NCBI GenBank assembly: GCA_031409815.1 | Contig: JANNXV010000038.1 | Span: 1-28,534 of the forward strand | DNA from: JANLUX01 sp031409815 | Lineage (GTDB): Bacteria; Bacteroidota; Bacteroidia; AKYH767-A; OLB10 | Length of the DNA stretch: 28,534 nt | Reading direction: 5' to 3' | Shown here: positions 1 to 8,974 of the stretch, piece after piece | How the letters are laid out: every line of letters starts with the position of its first letter | Numbering within the stretch: the stretch's first letter is position 1 | The notes under the pieces: model-generated | Database searches by the model: none | What the model saw: only the letters and a program-made list of their open reading frames with translations | What the model was told of the DNA's origin: nothing | Program-made: the position numbers and the translations under genes

Positions 1-864
1 GATAGTGCAGGTAATTTTATGTGGGCAAAAGCTTTAGTTGGTTTAGCTGCAATAGATGGTACTTCAATTGCTCTGGATGCTGCTCAAAATATTTATGTCT
101 CCGGATACTTTTTAGGAACATTTGACCTTAATCCCGGTACGGCAACGGTTATTGTTAATTCCTTTGATGGAGAAGAAGATGTATTAATTTGTAAACTTGA
201 CAATTCAGGAAATTATTTATGGGGAAAAACATTTGGAGGAGTGGGAACTGATATTGGTAGGGGTCTGGCATTAGATAACGCTGCCAATGTGTATATAACA
301 GGCACGTTCCGCTCCACCTTCGATTTCGATCCGGGTGCCGGAGTATTTACTATGACGCCCTCAGGAACTTTCGGTATTTACATTTCTAAATTTGATAGTG
401 CTGGTAATTTTATTTATGCCATTGCGGCTGGTGGAACGGGGTCTGACGTTGCTGCTTCCATAGCAATTGACCCTACCAATGATGTGTACATTACCGGTCG
501 CTTTGGTAGCGCTGTTATTTCTTTTAGCACAACAGTGTTAACTAATGCATCCACATCTGGTAATGCGGATATGTTTATTGCCAAACTCGACAACACCCTA
601 ACAGGAATTGAAAGTGTACCGCAAACAAATGGGGTGTCAATTTATCCAAATCCATCCAATGATTATTTTATCATTAACCTAAACTATATTCCTAAAAAGG
701 CTGATGTAACCATTTCAGATGTTACCGGAAAAATAATTTACAATACTACTTTCTCCGGAACGCAAACAACACTAATAAGCACCAAAAAATTTATGTCAGG
801 AATGTATTTCTGTGTAATAAGCATAGATGGGAAATCAATCACTAAAAAATTAATTAAAAACTAA
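1..864 (+). CDS. SBBP-repeat beta-propeller protein with T9SS type A sorting domain (5' partial)
   Basis: The reading frame is open from base 1, so the N-terminus and signal peptide lie outside the window; the Met at base 19 is internal. The visible part holds repeated units of the SBBP type, with AxxIAxD..NxYVxGxF segments followed by aspartate-rich turns and D(N/S)xGN strands. The DSAGNF motif at the first codons recurs near base 394, showing internal duplication. The last 75 or so residues form a T9SS type A sorting domain, with the typical IYPNPSNDYF strand and a terminal KKLIKN. The protein is therefore probably exported by Sec, crosses the outer membrane by type IX secretion and ends up on the surface or secreted. 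The next gene starts 22 bases downstream on the same strand. The ligand or substrate is unknown. Confidence 0.85.
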   Translation, partial: DSAGNFMWAKALVGLAAIDGTSIALDAAQNIYVSGYFLGTFDLNPGTATVIVNSFDGEEDVLICKLDNSGNYLWGKTFGGVGTDIGRGLALDNAANVYITGTFRSTFDFDPGAGVFTMTPSGTFGIYISKFDSAGNFIYAIAAGGTGSDVAASIAIDPTNDVYITGRFGSAVISFSTTVLTNASTSGNADMFIAKLDNTLTGIESVPQTNGVSIYPNPSNDYFIINLNYIPKKADVTISDVTGKIIYNTTFSGTQTTLISTKKFMSGMYFCVISIDGKSITKKLIKN

Positions 865-885
865 ATCAACTTTACTTCAAATAAA

Positions 886-3066
886 ATGAAAAAAAATCTA
901 CTCCAACTCACTTGTGTATTTCTTGCAACATTGTTTTGCATAAATGTAAACGCGCAAAGCCGCATCAAAAAAAGTTATCTTTCGGATGATGGTATTCAAA
1001 CAATTAAAGCGCACCGAAATGTTACACAAGCATTTTTACCTGCCTCATTAAACGGATATTATTTTGAAGGATTTGAAAGTGCATTTCCTCCATCGGGTTG
1101 GCAAATTGTGGATGTGCTGGATACAACAGCAGGTTGGACAACATCTAACGTTGCTGATTATCCTGCCGCTTACGAAGGGTTGCAAAGTGCCCACTGTCAA
1201 TATTCACTGACAGGTAATGGTGATGATTGGTTTATGGCTCCAAAGTTTACCGTTGCTGCTGGTGATTCACTTTCATTTCATTTCAAATTTCAGTATCACG
1301 GTTATCCACCTGATTCTACTTTTATATTAATATCTACCACCGATTCTGCACTTACAAGTTTTACTAGTGTAATAGATTTTATTGCAGATACTGTTACTGT
1401 TCCCGGCACAGTTTTACCACTATGGACATACTATACTTATTCGTTAAATGCGTTTGCAGGACAGGATATTTATGTTGCATTCAGAAATAAAAACACATTG
1501 GCCGATGGCGTTTTTATAGATAATGTTGAACTTGGCACGCGCCCGGCTGCTGAAGTAGCAGCATTAAGTATTGATATGGATAGTTATTATCCAACAGGAA
1601 CTTCTAATCCAAAATCAACAGTAAAAAACAAAGGAGGCAGCACACAAACATTTAATGTTACAATGAATATTACCGGTGGTTATACATCCACAAAATCTGT
1701 AACGGTTTCGCCACAAGCAACATCGCAAATAACTTTTGACCCTTGGAATGCAACTGTGGGAAATCCCACAATCAACGTGCAAACATTTTTAGCCGGTGAT
1801 GCAAATCCTGCAAACGATACTTTGTCATCAACAATAAAAGTTTTAGAACAGTTTGTAAATTATGGATGGAGTACCCACGACCCTTTAGTGGCCGGAAACG
1901 TAGGCGGTGCAGTAGCTTCTGTTTGTACAAACAATAATTCAAGATATTTTATAATGGGCGGTTACACAAGCGCTGCTACTGCAGATGCTTATGAATACGA
2001 TATAAGCTTTGCAACATGGGCAGGTATTAATGCAATGCCTGGTGCTGCTTATTACCCGGCATCAGCAAAAGCAAACGGAAAACTATTTGTCTTTGGGGGT
2101 CAAGGTGCAACGAATATAATTGGTACGACACAAATTTATGATTACACAACAGGTGCATGGTCAACAGGAGCAGCAGTGCCAATACCTGTTTCATCTCCTG
2201 CATTTGGAACATATAAAGATTCGCTGGTATATATTATTGGTGGCAGTACTGGAGCCGCAGGTTCAACAAGTGTTCAAATTTATAATACCTATACCAATTC
2301 ATGGGCAATAGGTACCCCAAAACCAGGCGACCCTTTATATGGATGCCGTGGCGGAATTGTAAACAATAAAATAGTTGTTGCAGGTGGATTTAGCACTGCA
2401 CTTGGTTTAAGAATTGGAACAACTTATGTTGGAGTAATTGATGCCATTAACCCTTCGCAAATCACATGGACACAAGTGGACGACCATCCTGCCGGAATAA
2501 TTTCAAAAGCAGGAGCAGCAGTTTCGTTGGATAATAATTCAGGACTTGTGGTTTTTGCAGGTGGCGTTATAACAAATGGACCGGATATTACAGCCAAAAC
2601 TTTTGCTTACGATGTTAATGCCAACGCTTGGAAATTAGGTCCCGATAAACCTACAGCTTTAGAGTTGTTTTATATGACTCCCGTATTGCAAAATGACAGT
2701 CTTTATCTTGCTGCCTTAGGTGGTGGTGATGGCTCAAATGTATCGGATAAAAACGAATGGCTTAACTTAGGGTATTATCAAATCCCAACCAGTATTTCCG
2801 AGACTAGTTTTATTGCAGAGGTCAATTTATATCCTAATCCGGCAATCGATATTGCTACACTATCATTCAATTTGAAAAGTGTTTCACAAGTAAAAATTTC
2901 ATTAACCGATGTTATTGGAAATGTGGTGTTGAATGTTTGCGATAAAAAAATGGATGCAGGCAAAAACACCATTCAAATTTCAACAAAAAATTTAGCAAGT
3001 GGAATGTATTTCTGTGTGATGAATGTAAATGGAAATAGCGTAACAATAAAAGTTTTAAAGTATTAA
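886..3066 (+). CDS. Choice-of-anchor J / Kelch-propeller surface protein with T9SS sorting domain
   Basis: 726 aa. A signal peptide covers residues 1 to about 24, ending in NVNAQ. Residues about 57-218 resemble a choice-of-anchor J (cleaved-adhesin or MAM-like) jelly roll, with FEGFESAFPPSGW at its start and GVFIDNVELG at its end. Residues about 219-320 look like a CARDB-type beta-sandwich. Residues about 325-640 carry Kelch-like repeats with paired glycines and conserved Tyr/Trp (for example LFVFGGQG and YIIGGST), predicted to fold as a beta-propeller. The C-terminal 80 residues (LYPNPAIDIATLSF onward, ending IKVLKY) are a type A T9SS sorting domain. Likely a secreted or cell-surface binding protein. 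It sits 17 bases before the protease gene, so the two are probably co-transcribed. The domain calls are by pattern and the ligand is unknown. Confidence 0.85.
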   Translation: MKKNLLQLTCVFLATLFCINVNAQSRIKKSYLSDDGIQTIKAHRNVTQAFLPASLNGYYFEGFESAFPPSGWQIVDVLDTTAGWTTSNVADYPAAYEGLQSAHCQYSLTGNGDDWFMAPKFTVAAGDSLSFHFKFQYHGYPPDSTFILISTTDSALTSFTSVIDFIADTVTVPGTVLPLWTYYTYSLNAFAGQDIYVAFRNKNTLADGVFIDNVELGTRPAAEVAALSIDMDSYYPTGTSNPKSTVKNKGGSTQTFNVTMNITGGYTSTKSVTVSPQATSQITFDPWNATVGNPTINVQTFLAGDANPANDTLSSTIKVLEQFVNYGWSTHDPLVAGNVGGAVASVCTNNNSRYFIMGGYTSAATADAYEYDISFATWAGINAMPGAAYYPASAKANGKLFVFGGQGATNIIGTTQIYDYTTGAWSTGAAVPIPVSSPAFGTYKDSLVYIIGGSTGAAGSTSVQIYNTYTNSWAIGTPKPGDPLYGCRGGIVNNKIVVAGGFSTALGLRIGTTYVGVIDAINPSQITWTQVDDHPAGIISKAGAAVSLDNNSGLVVFAGGVITNGPDITAKTFAYDVNANAWKLGPDKPTALELFYMTPVLQNDSLYLAALGGGDGSNVSDKNEWLNLGYYQIPTSISETSFIAEVNLYPNPAIDIATLSFNLKSVSQVKISLTDVIGNVVLNVCDKKMDAGKNTIQISTKNLASGMYFCVMNVNGNSVTIKVLKY

Positions 3067-3083
3067 CCAAATTAACTGATACA

Positions 3084-5150
3084 ATGAAAACCTTTATCAC
3101 TTCAATGCTGTTTTTATTTTCAATTGAAACCATTGCACAGCAATCAAATTTTTGCGGGCAATATATAATGGAGCAAAAACTGCTACAGCAACATCCTGAA
3201 ATCAAAGAGCGAAGAGAAGCATTAGAAAAACATACTGCAGATTATACTGCAAATTATTTTTCCCGTTTACATCAAAATCAAATACAATCGGATACTATTT
3301 TATTTGTGATACCGGTTGTGTTTCACATCATGCACAACTATGGAGCTGAGAATATTTCAAAAGCACAAATCCTGGATGCCATGCGTATCATCAACGAAGA
3401 TTTTCAAAAATTAAATGCAGACACTGCACAAGTTGTACCATTGTTTCAACCCATTGTCGGTGATGTTCAAGTTGAATTTCGCTTGGCACAATTAGACCCG
3501 CAAGGTAATTGTACCGATGGAATTACGCGCCATCAAACTCTTTTAACCAATGATGGCAATGATGCTCTTAAAGCTATTGTGCAATGGCCCCCGGATAAAT
3601 ATTTAAATATTTGGGTAGAAAATTCCTGCTCTTTTGCTGTAGCCTATGCATTCTTACCTGGTGCATTACCCGGTGTAGATGGTATTGTAACTATTGATGA
3701 ATCTGTTGGAAGCATAGGCACATCTAACAATAGTCAAGGTGCAGTTCATACTTTGTCTCATGAAATTGGGCACTATCTTAATCTATGGCATACATGGGGG
3801 CCCGGTAATAATCCCGGACTTCCTACTAACTGCAACATTGACGATTTTGTTTTCGATACGCCAAATACGATTGGAAGTTCAGGTTGTAATTTGAGTCAGA
3901 GTACATGTAGTGTTGGAGTAATTGATAACGTTCAAAACATTATGGACTATGCCAGTTGCCCCAGCATGTTTACACAAGGGCAAGTGGCACGTATGCAAGC
4001 GGCTTTAAATTCAAACATAAGCAATAGAAATAATTTATGGATAACAGCAAATCTTTTACTCACGGGTACTAATGATAGTTTTCCAACAACAGTGTGCGCA
4101 CCGGTTGCCGATTTTTCTGATAAAATAATTCGTGTTTGTGAAGGACAAAGTGTAACGTTTTACAATACTTCATATGGTGGAGATTTTACAACTATCAACT
4201 GGCAATTCACTGGAGGTAATATTGTTGCAAGTACTGATACCAATCCAACAGTGGAATATAACACTTCGGGGATTTATGATGTAACACTATCTGTAACAAA
4301 CAGTGCAGGCAATTCAACACTAACACGCAATGCATTAGTTGAAGTAAGTCCCGCAATTGCTACTACACTTGCTCCAAGTATTCAGGATTTTGAAACCTTA
4401 ATTTTTCCCTCAAACAATTGGAGTTATGAAAATAATGGAGGCACACATTGGGAAACAACAACCCTCGCCTCATTATCTGGAACTAAATCTATTTACTTAC
4501 AAAATGATAGTGCGAATAGTACAACCGAAGATATTTTTTATACTGAAAATTTCAATTTGAGCAACGCAACTGCTCCTGTGTTTAATTTTAAAATAGCTTT
4601 TGCAAACAGGGGAATTTCAAACGATAATCTCAAAATATTTATGAGTACCGATTGCGGACAAACCTGGGTATTGAAATACACCAAATCAGGCAACTCCTTA
4701 GAAACAGTAAATAGTACAGCACTCAACTTTATTCCAACTGCAAGTGAATGGCGGCAAGATGCTATGAATATTAGTACAGCGGCAGGACAACCCAATGTGC
4801 GTTTTAAATTTCAGTTTACAGCAGACGGAGGCAACAATATTTTTATTGATGATATAAACATAAGTGGTGTAACCGGATTTGAACAACTCAATGCTGATGC
4901 AATAAATTTATCACTAAGCCCTAACCCGGCTAACCAACAAACTGTTTTAAGTTTTGAATTAATAACATCAGCAAATGTTTCTTATTTATTAACTGATGTT
5001 ACAGGAAGAGAAGTTTTTAAAAGCAAACCGGAAAAATTAGCAGATGGAAAACATTATTTCATTATTGAAAAAGTGTTTTCGATAGGCTTGTATTTTTTGA
5101 ATTTAAAAATTGATGAGCAACATGTTATTCAAAAGGTTGTTTTTAAATGA
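3084..5150 (+). CDS. Secreted M43-type zinc metalloprotease with PKD and T9SS sorting domains
   Basis: 688 aa. A short signal peptide (residues 1 to about 19, ending IAQQ) is followed by a propeptide-like segment and a catalytic domain from about residue 70 to 325. The extended zinc motif HEIGHYLNLWH lies at 226-236 and the Met-turn NIMDY at about 285-289, which fits the cytophagalysin/pappalysin (M43) group of metzincins. The usual Gly of HExxHxxGxxH is Asn here. A PKD domain follows (about 337-425), then a choice-of-anchor-like jelly roll (about 430-595) and a type A T9SS sorting domain (LSPNPANQQ onward). The enzyme is expected to be exported through T9SS and to cleave extracellular proteins, possibly activated by loss of the N-terminal segment. 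It is the third T9SS cargo in a row. Confidence 0.9.
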   Translation: MKTFITSMLFLFSIETIAQQSNFCGQYIMEQKLLQQHPEIKERREALEKHTADYTANYFSRLHQNQIQSDTILFVIPVVFHIMHNYGAENISKAQILDAMRIINEDFQKLNADTAQVVPLFQPIVGDVQVEFRLAQLDPQGNCTDGITRHQTLLTNDGNDALKAIVQWPPDKYLNIWVENSCSFAVAYAFLPGALPGVDGIVTIDESVGSIGTSNNSQGAVHTLSHEIGHYLNLWHTWGPGNNPGLPTNCNIDDFVFDTPNTIGSSGCNLSQSTCSVGVIDNVQNIMDYASCPSMFTQGQVARMQAALNSNISNRNNLWITANLLLTGTNDSFPTTVCAPVADFSDKIIRVCEGQSVTFYNTSYGGDFTTINWQFTGGNIVASTDTNPTVEYNTSGIYDVTLSVTNSAGNSTLTRNALVEVSPAIATTLAPSIQDFETLIFPSNNWSYENNGGTHWETTTLASLSGTKSIYLQNDSANSTTEDIFYTENFNLSNATAPVFNFKIAFANRGISNDNLKIFMSTDCGQTWVLKYTKSGNSLETVNSTALNFIPTASEWRQDAMNISTAAGQPNVRFKFQFTADGGNNIFIDDINISGVTGFEQLNADAINLSLSPNPANQQTVLSFELITSANVSYLLTDVTGREVFKSKPEKLADGKHYFIIEKVFSIGLYFLNLKIDEQHVIQKVVFK

Positions 5151-5161
5151 TGTAAATGATG

Positions 5162-5190
5162 TTACCAAGTGGTAAGTTACTACTTGGTAA
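5162..5190. repeat. Hairpin downstream of the metalloprotease gene
   Basis: TTACCAAGT (5162-5170) is perfectly complementary to ACTTGGTAA (5182-5190), and some bases inside the 11-nt loop can also pair. It begins 12 bases after the protease stop codon. There is no U-run after it on the plus strand, so it may be a weak terminator or an mRNA 3'-end stabilising structure rather than a classical intrinsic terminator. Confidence 0.5.
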
Positions 5191-5203
5191 TACTATAAAA
5201 CCT

Positions 5204-5280
5204 TACGTCATTGCGAGCCTCCTTCAGGCGAATCAATCTTTCCATAGCAAGAGATTGCTTCGTTCCTCGCAATGACGGAA
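5204..5280. repeat. Palindromic interspersed repeat (CGTCATTGCGAG type)
   Basis: CGTCATTGCGAG at 5206-5217 and CTCGCAATGACG at 5266-5277 are perfect 12-bp inverted repeats. Inside them, AATCAATCT (5231-5239) pairs with AGATTGCTT (5252-5260) with one mismatch, so the whole 75-bp unit can fold into a long hairpin. Sequences of this kind are common intergenic repeats in Bacteroidota genomes. Only one copy is in this window, so its repetitive nature rests on prior knowledge. Confidence 0.75.
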
Positions 5281-5317
5281 ACAATGAAATTCTTCCTTTC
5301 CCCCCCCTTTATGTGGG

Positions 5318-5347
5318 TTGTTTATTTATCTGATTATTATACTTTAG
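5318..5347 (+). promoter_or_regulatory. Bacteroidota-type promoter (-33 TTG / -7 box)
   Basis: TTG at 5318-5320 is followed after 19 bases by TACTTTAG (5340-5347), a 7-of-8 match to the Bacteroidota -7 consensus TAnnTTTG. The start codon at 5370 lies 23 bases after the box. This would give the 979-aa gene its own promoter, separate from the upstream T9SS cargo genes. Predicted from sequence only. Confidence 0.5.
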
Positions 5348-5369
5348 TTGCATTCTTAAAACATCAACC

Positions 5370-8309
5370 ATGAAAAAAATCACCTTACTTTTAATTTTTG
5401 CCCTGGCACTAACCAATTGCGGGTTTGCACAAGCGCCTCAGGGTTTTCCTTATCAAGCAGTAGCTCGTGACAATGGTGGTAATCTTATTGCCAATCACAA
5501 CATCTCATTACGATTTAGTATTTTAGATGGAAGTAATGTTGGCACTACCGTTTATCAGGAAACGCAAACTGTAACCACCAACTCATTAGGTCTGTTTAAT
5601 TTAAACATTGGGCAAGGAATTGTGGTTAGCGGAACATTTAGCGCTATCAATTGGGCAAGTGGTGCTAAGTTTATAAAAGTGGAATTGGATACCAGCGGTG
5701 GAAGTACATTTACCCTGATGGGCACTTCACAATTAATGAGTGTGCCGTATGCTTTACATGCAGGCAGCAGCATACATAGTACGGGTCCTGTTATTGACCC
5801 CGGACACCCTACAACAGATAGCTGGACTCAAAAAGCGAACGTGAGTACAATGGTTCGCAGCATGGGTGTTGGATTTTCAATTGGTCAGCTTGGGTATGTG
5901 GGTACAGGCGCTACAATGAACGGCTTTAGTGCTTTAGATGATTTTTGGGAATACAATGCAGGCAATAACACCTGGACACAAAAGGCAAATTTTCCCGCAG
6001 GAGGGCGCAAGGGCGCAGTTGGATTTAGCATTGGAACCAAGGGATATGTTGGCACAGGAGAAACCGGAAATGCACCCACCAGTTATGTCAATTATGATTT
6101 ATGGGAGTATGATCCTGCACAAAATGCATGGACTCAAAAAACTAATTTGACAGGTAGTGCAAGAAAATTTGCAACCGGTTTTTCTATTGCTAATAAAGGA
6201 TATATCGGATTGGGAACTGATGGCGGTTCTGACCTGAATGATTTTTGGGAATATGATCCATCAACTGATACATGGGCGCAGAAAGCAAATTATACCGGTA
6301 ACGGAAAAAGATTTGTTGCTAGTTTTTCTGCTTCCGGCAAGGGTTATATTGGATTGGGTACAGATATAAATGGAAATTATAATAATGATTGGAATGAATA
6401 CAATCCCGCAACCAATGCATGGGCAAGTAAAGCAACTTTTCCAGCAGGAGGCAGACATTCAACGGCTGGTTTTGCTATGAATAATAAAGGCTATGTAGGC
6501 ACAGGTTATGATGGCAGCAACCATTTGAATGAATTTTGGGAGTACAATCCTGCTACTGATATATGGACATCACGGGCAACCTACAGTGGCAATGCAAGAA
6601 AAAATGCCGTTGGGTTTTCAATCGGCAACAAAGGATACATTGGTACTGGTGGCGACATTGTTGAGCGGAATGATATATGGGAATACATGGATGATAATGT
6701 GAGTGGAACTGCATATTCATCGGCAGCAAATGTGGGTAGTAATAATTCTGTAACCGATGGAGCTTGGACTTTATACAATCATCAAGTGTATAATAGTAAT
6801 AGTGGTAATGTTGGTGTAGGCACTTCAACACCAGCTAATAAATTTTCAGTTGTTGGCAATGCAGATTTTGATGGCAATGTGGGAGTGGGCACAACAACAC
6901 CAACAAATAAATTTTCAGTTGCGGGCAATGCTGATATAAGTGGCAAAGTGGGAGTTGGAACCACCACACCGGTTGCTAAATTAGATGTGGCCGGAAAGAT
7001 TAAAATCAATAACGATACTCTCACTCCTGCTGCCGGCATGATACGTTGGAATGCTGCTGAAAATGATTTTGAGGGTTATGATGGAACCAAATGGAGATCG
7101 TTTACAAAATCAAGTGGCACATGGGGTAATTTACCGGCTAATGCCACCGAAAATCAAAAAGCATTTTCTACAGATAACGCAAGCGGTGATAACCTTGGCA
7201 ATGATATATCAATGTCGGGAGATTACGCAATTGTTAGTGCTTCTAAAGATGAAATTGGAGCAAATTCGGCTCAAGGCTCGGCCTATATATTTAAGAGAAA
7301 TGGAGCCTCATGGGTGCAGGAAGCAAAATTAATTGCATCAGACGGAGCATTCGGAGATTACTTTGGGTATTGCGTATCAATAGATGGGGATTATGCAGTT
7401 GTTGGAGTTCCTAATAAGGATGCAGGTATAAATACAGACCAAGGCGCTGCATACGTTTTTAAACGAACCGGAACTTTATGGACTCAACAGGCAAAATTAA
7501 CTGCAATATTAGGATCGGCATATGATTATTTTGGAGTAAGCCTTTCCATATCAGGAGATTATATAATTATTGGAGGTGTAGGATATGATTTTGGTCCAAC
7601 TCAAAATGTAGGTGCTGCCTATGTCTTCAAGCGGAGTGGAACAACTTGGAGTCAACAAACAATTTTAATCATGAATCCTGCGGAAGCTTATTATGGTTTG
7701 GGCGCTGGTGTATGTTTGTCAGGTGACTTTGCTATAGTAAGCGCATTGGGGGACCGTTATAATATAGCTGGTGCTACTCATCTTTTCAAACGTGTCGGTA
7801 GCACATGGTCTCAAACTGCAACTTTAGTGATACCATCTACACCTACCCAATTACCCGCTGGTAATAAAGTATTTATTTCCGGTGATTATGCGTTGGTAGG
7901 TAACGTCACCTTAACTTACTATTTGGACCCTAACATGAACGAGGCCTCTACCGCCAAATATTTTGTTTATGCATTTAAGCGAACCGGTATTGGATCTGCT
8001 TGGGCTTTTGAGGGAGAATTAGTGCCTAACGATATTACTAGTAATAGTTTTGGCGGCAGCTTATCTATATCCGGAGATGTTGCTGTAGTAGGAGCATATG
8101 CTGCCAATGGTGGTCAGGGTGCCGCGTATATTTATAAACACATTGGTTCAACATGGAAATTCGAGTCTTCAATTATTGCTTCTGATGCACATGGTGATGG
8201 CTTTGGTTTTGCTGTGTCTATATCAGGAAACAACATTATTGTAGGTGCACCCTATGATGATGAAGGATTCAACACCGACCAGGGTGCTATTTATTTTTTT
8301 AACAAGTAA
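5370..8309 (+). CDS. Large secreted protein with Kelch and FG-GAP-type propellers, no T9SS sorting domain
   Basis: 979 aa. The signal peptide covers residues 1 to about 21 (ending CGFAQ); a Cys at residue 17 lacks a good lipobox, so signal peptidase I cleavage is favoured. Residues about 22-135 match the common Bacteroidota N-terminal domain starting APQGFPYQAVARD and ending LMSVPYALHA. About six Kelch-like repeats follow (residues 145-450; SWTQKAN and FWEYxPxTxxW motifs). Next come three stalk-like repeats, each with a VGVGT(S/T)TP core (about 485-550), and a segment like those before tail-fibre-type domains (IRWNAAENDFEGYDG). Residues 600-979 are seven or so FG-GAP/integrin-like units (SGDYAIVSA, GAAYVFKR). 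It ends at the last blade without a sorting domain, so surface retention or release must work differently. Probably an adhesin or binding protein. Confidence 0.8.
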   Translation: MKKITLLLIFALALTNCGFAQAPQGFPYQAVARDNGGNLIANHNISLRFSILDGSNVGTTVYQETQTVTTNSLGLFNLNIGQGIVVSGTFSAINWASGAKFIKVELDTSGGSTFTLMGTSQLMSVPYALHAGSSIHSTGPVIDPGHPTTDSWTQKANVSTMVRSMGVGFSIGQLGYVGTGATMNGFSALDDFWEYNAGNNTWTQKANFPAGGRKGAVGFSIGTKGYVGTGETGNAPTSYVNYDLWEYDPAQNAWTQKTNLTGSARKFATGFSIANKGYIGLGTDGGSDLNDFWEYDPSTDTWAQKANYTGNGKRFVASFSASGKGYIGLGTDINGNYNNDWNEYNPATNAWASKATFPAGGRHSTAGFAMNNKGYVGTGYDGSNHLNEFWEYNPATDIWTSRATYSGNARKNAVGFSIGNKGYIGTGGDIVERNDIWEYMDDNVSGTAYSSAANVGSNNSVTDGAWTLYNHQVYNSNSGNVGVGTSTPANKFSVVGNADFDGNVGVGTTTPTNKFSVAGNADISGKVGVGTTTPVAKLDVAGKIKINNDTLTPAAGMIRWNAAENDFEGYDGTKWRSFTKSSGTWGNLPANATENQKAFSTDNASGDNLGNDISMSGDYAIVSASKDEIGANSAQGSAYIFKRNGASWVQEAKLIASDGAFGDYFGYCVSIDGDYAVVGVPNKDAGINTDQGAAYVFKRTGTLWTQQAKLTAILGSAYDYFGVSLSISGDYIIIGGVGYDFGPTQNVGAAYVFKRSGTTWSQQTILIMNPAEAYYGLGAGVCLSGDFAIVSALGDRYNIAGATHLFKRVGSTWSQTATLVIPSTPTQLPAGNKVFISGDYALVGNVTLTYYLDPNMNEASTAKYFVYAFKRTGIGSAWAFEGELVPNDITSNSFGGSLSISGDVAVVGAYAANGGQGAAYIYKHIGSTWKFESSIIASDAHGDGFGFAVSISGNNIIVGAPYDDEGFNTDQGAIYFFNK

Positions 8310-8343
8310 AAATATTCTGCTCATGAAAAAAAATATTCTGCTC
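8308..8343 (+). repeat. Tandem microduplication across a start codon
   Basis: AAAAATATTCTGCTC occurs at 8308-8322 and again at 8329-8343, 21 bases apart. The first copy begins inside the stop codon of the 979-aa gene, and the second copy codes for the first residues (KNILL) of the next gene. The spacing and perfect identity suggest a recent 21-bp tandem duplication. Confidence 0.8.
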
Positions 8344-8874
8344 TTGATACTTAATTCTACATTGTTAATTCTGCATTGCAATGCTCAAACCGTAAGTCCT
8401 CAGGTTTCTCCTGCATGCGGTGGATATTTTGAAGGTGGAGGTAATTCATTAAGCTGGACCATGGGCGAGCCGGTTACACAAACATTTCAAAACGGCAACC
8501 TTGTACTCACACAAGGCTTTCAACAACCTTACACTATTTTACTAAGTGCACTCAACCTCAAACTTTTTATTGAAGGCTATTACATGGGCGGTGGTTTAAT
8601 GCAACCTGTTTTATTTAATACAGGGTTGAGTTTGAATGATACCGATTGTGATTCTGTCATCGTGGAGTTGTATGATCAGTTTTCGAATACCATTTTATTC
8701 TCTAATACCGTTATATTAAATACTTACGGGTTGGCATCAGTTCAATACCCCAATTCTCTTTATGGCGGAAGTTATTTTATTGTTGTTCGTGTCAGAAACG
8801 CAATCGAAACATGGAGCAAGTTACCTGTTACTTTTAATAACGCGCCTGTTTATTTTGATTTTAGTTCGCAGTAA
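8323..8874 (+). CDS. Small secreted Bacteroidota protein of unknown function
   Basis: 183 aa when started at ATG 8323. The frame stays open upstream into the previous gene, but only 8323 gives a proper signal peptide (residues 1 to about 21, ending HCNAQ). Residues about 25-65 carry the widespread motif SLSWTMGEPVTQTF...LTQGFQQP, which normally comes just before a T9SS sorting domain. Here it is followed instead by a domain starting LNLKLFIEGYYMGGGLMQPV and ending VVRVRNAIETWSKLPV, also common in Bacteroidota surface proteins. There is no obvious sorting domain. It starts 13 bases after the large propeller gene and is probably co-transcribed with it, so it may be a partner of that protein. 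The biochemical function is unknown. Confidence 0.75.
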   Translation: MKKNILLLILNSTLLILHCNAQTVSPQVSPACGGYFEGGGNSLSWTMGEPVTQTFQNGNLVLTQGFQQPYTILLSALNLKLFIEGYYMGGGLMQPVLFNTGLSLNDTDCDSVIVELYDQFSNTILFSNTVILNTYGLASVQYPNSLYGGSYFIVVRVRNAIETWSKLPVTFNNAPVYFDFSSQ

Positions 8875-8974
8875 GAAGTTTATAGATATGATTCGATTAT
8901 AACTGCTATTAATTTATTTGTAAGCCCTATTCAGACTAACCTATAGATTGGTTTAATTTTAATGTAATAGGAGT

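Noticed and set aside
5300..5307. Run of eight C upstream of the 979-aa gene as a phase-variable tract
   Set aside because: It lies outside the -33/-7 interval and outside coding sequence, so a length change would not obviously alter expression; could also be assembly noise.
8245..8322. Upstream extension of the 183-aa protein into the 979-aa gene
   Set aside because: The extension is out-of-frame coding sequence of the previous gene and would bury the signal peptide.
8935..8960. Plus-strand terminator after the 183-aa secreted protein
   Set aside because: Only a 4-bp AACC/GGTT stem and a broken T-run; too weak to call.
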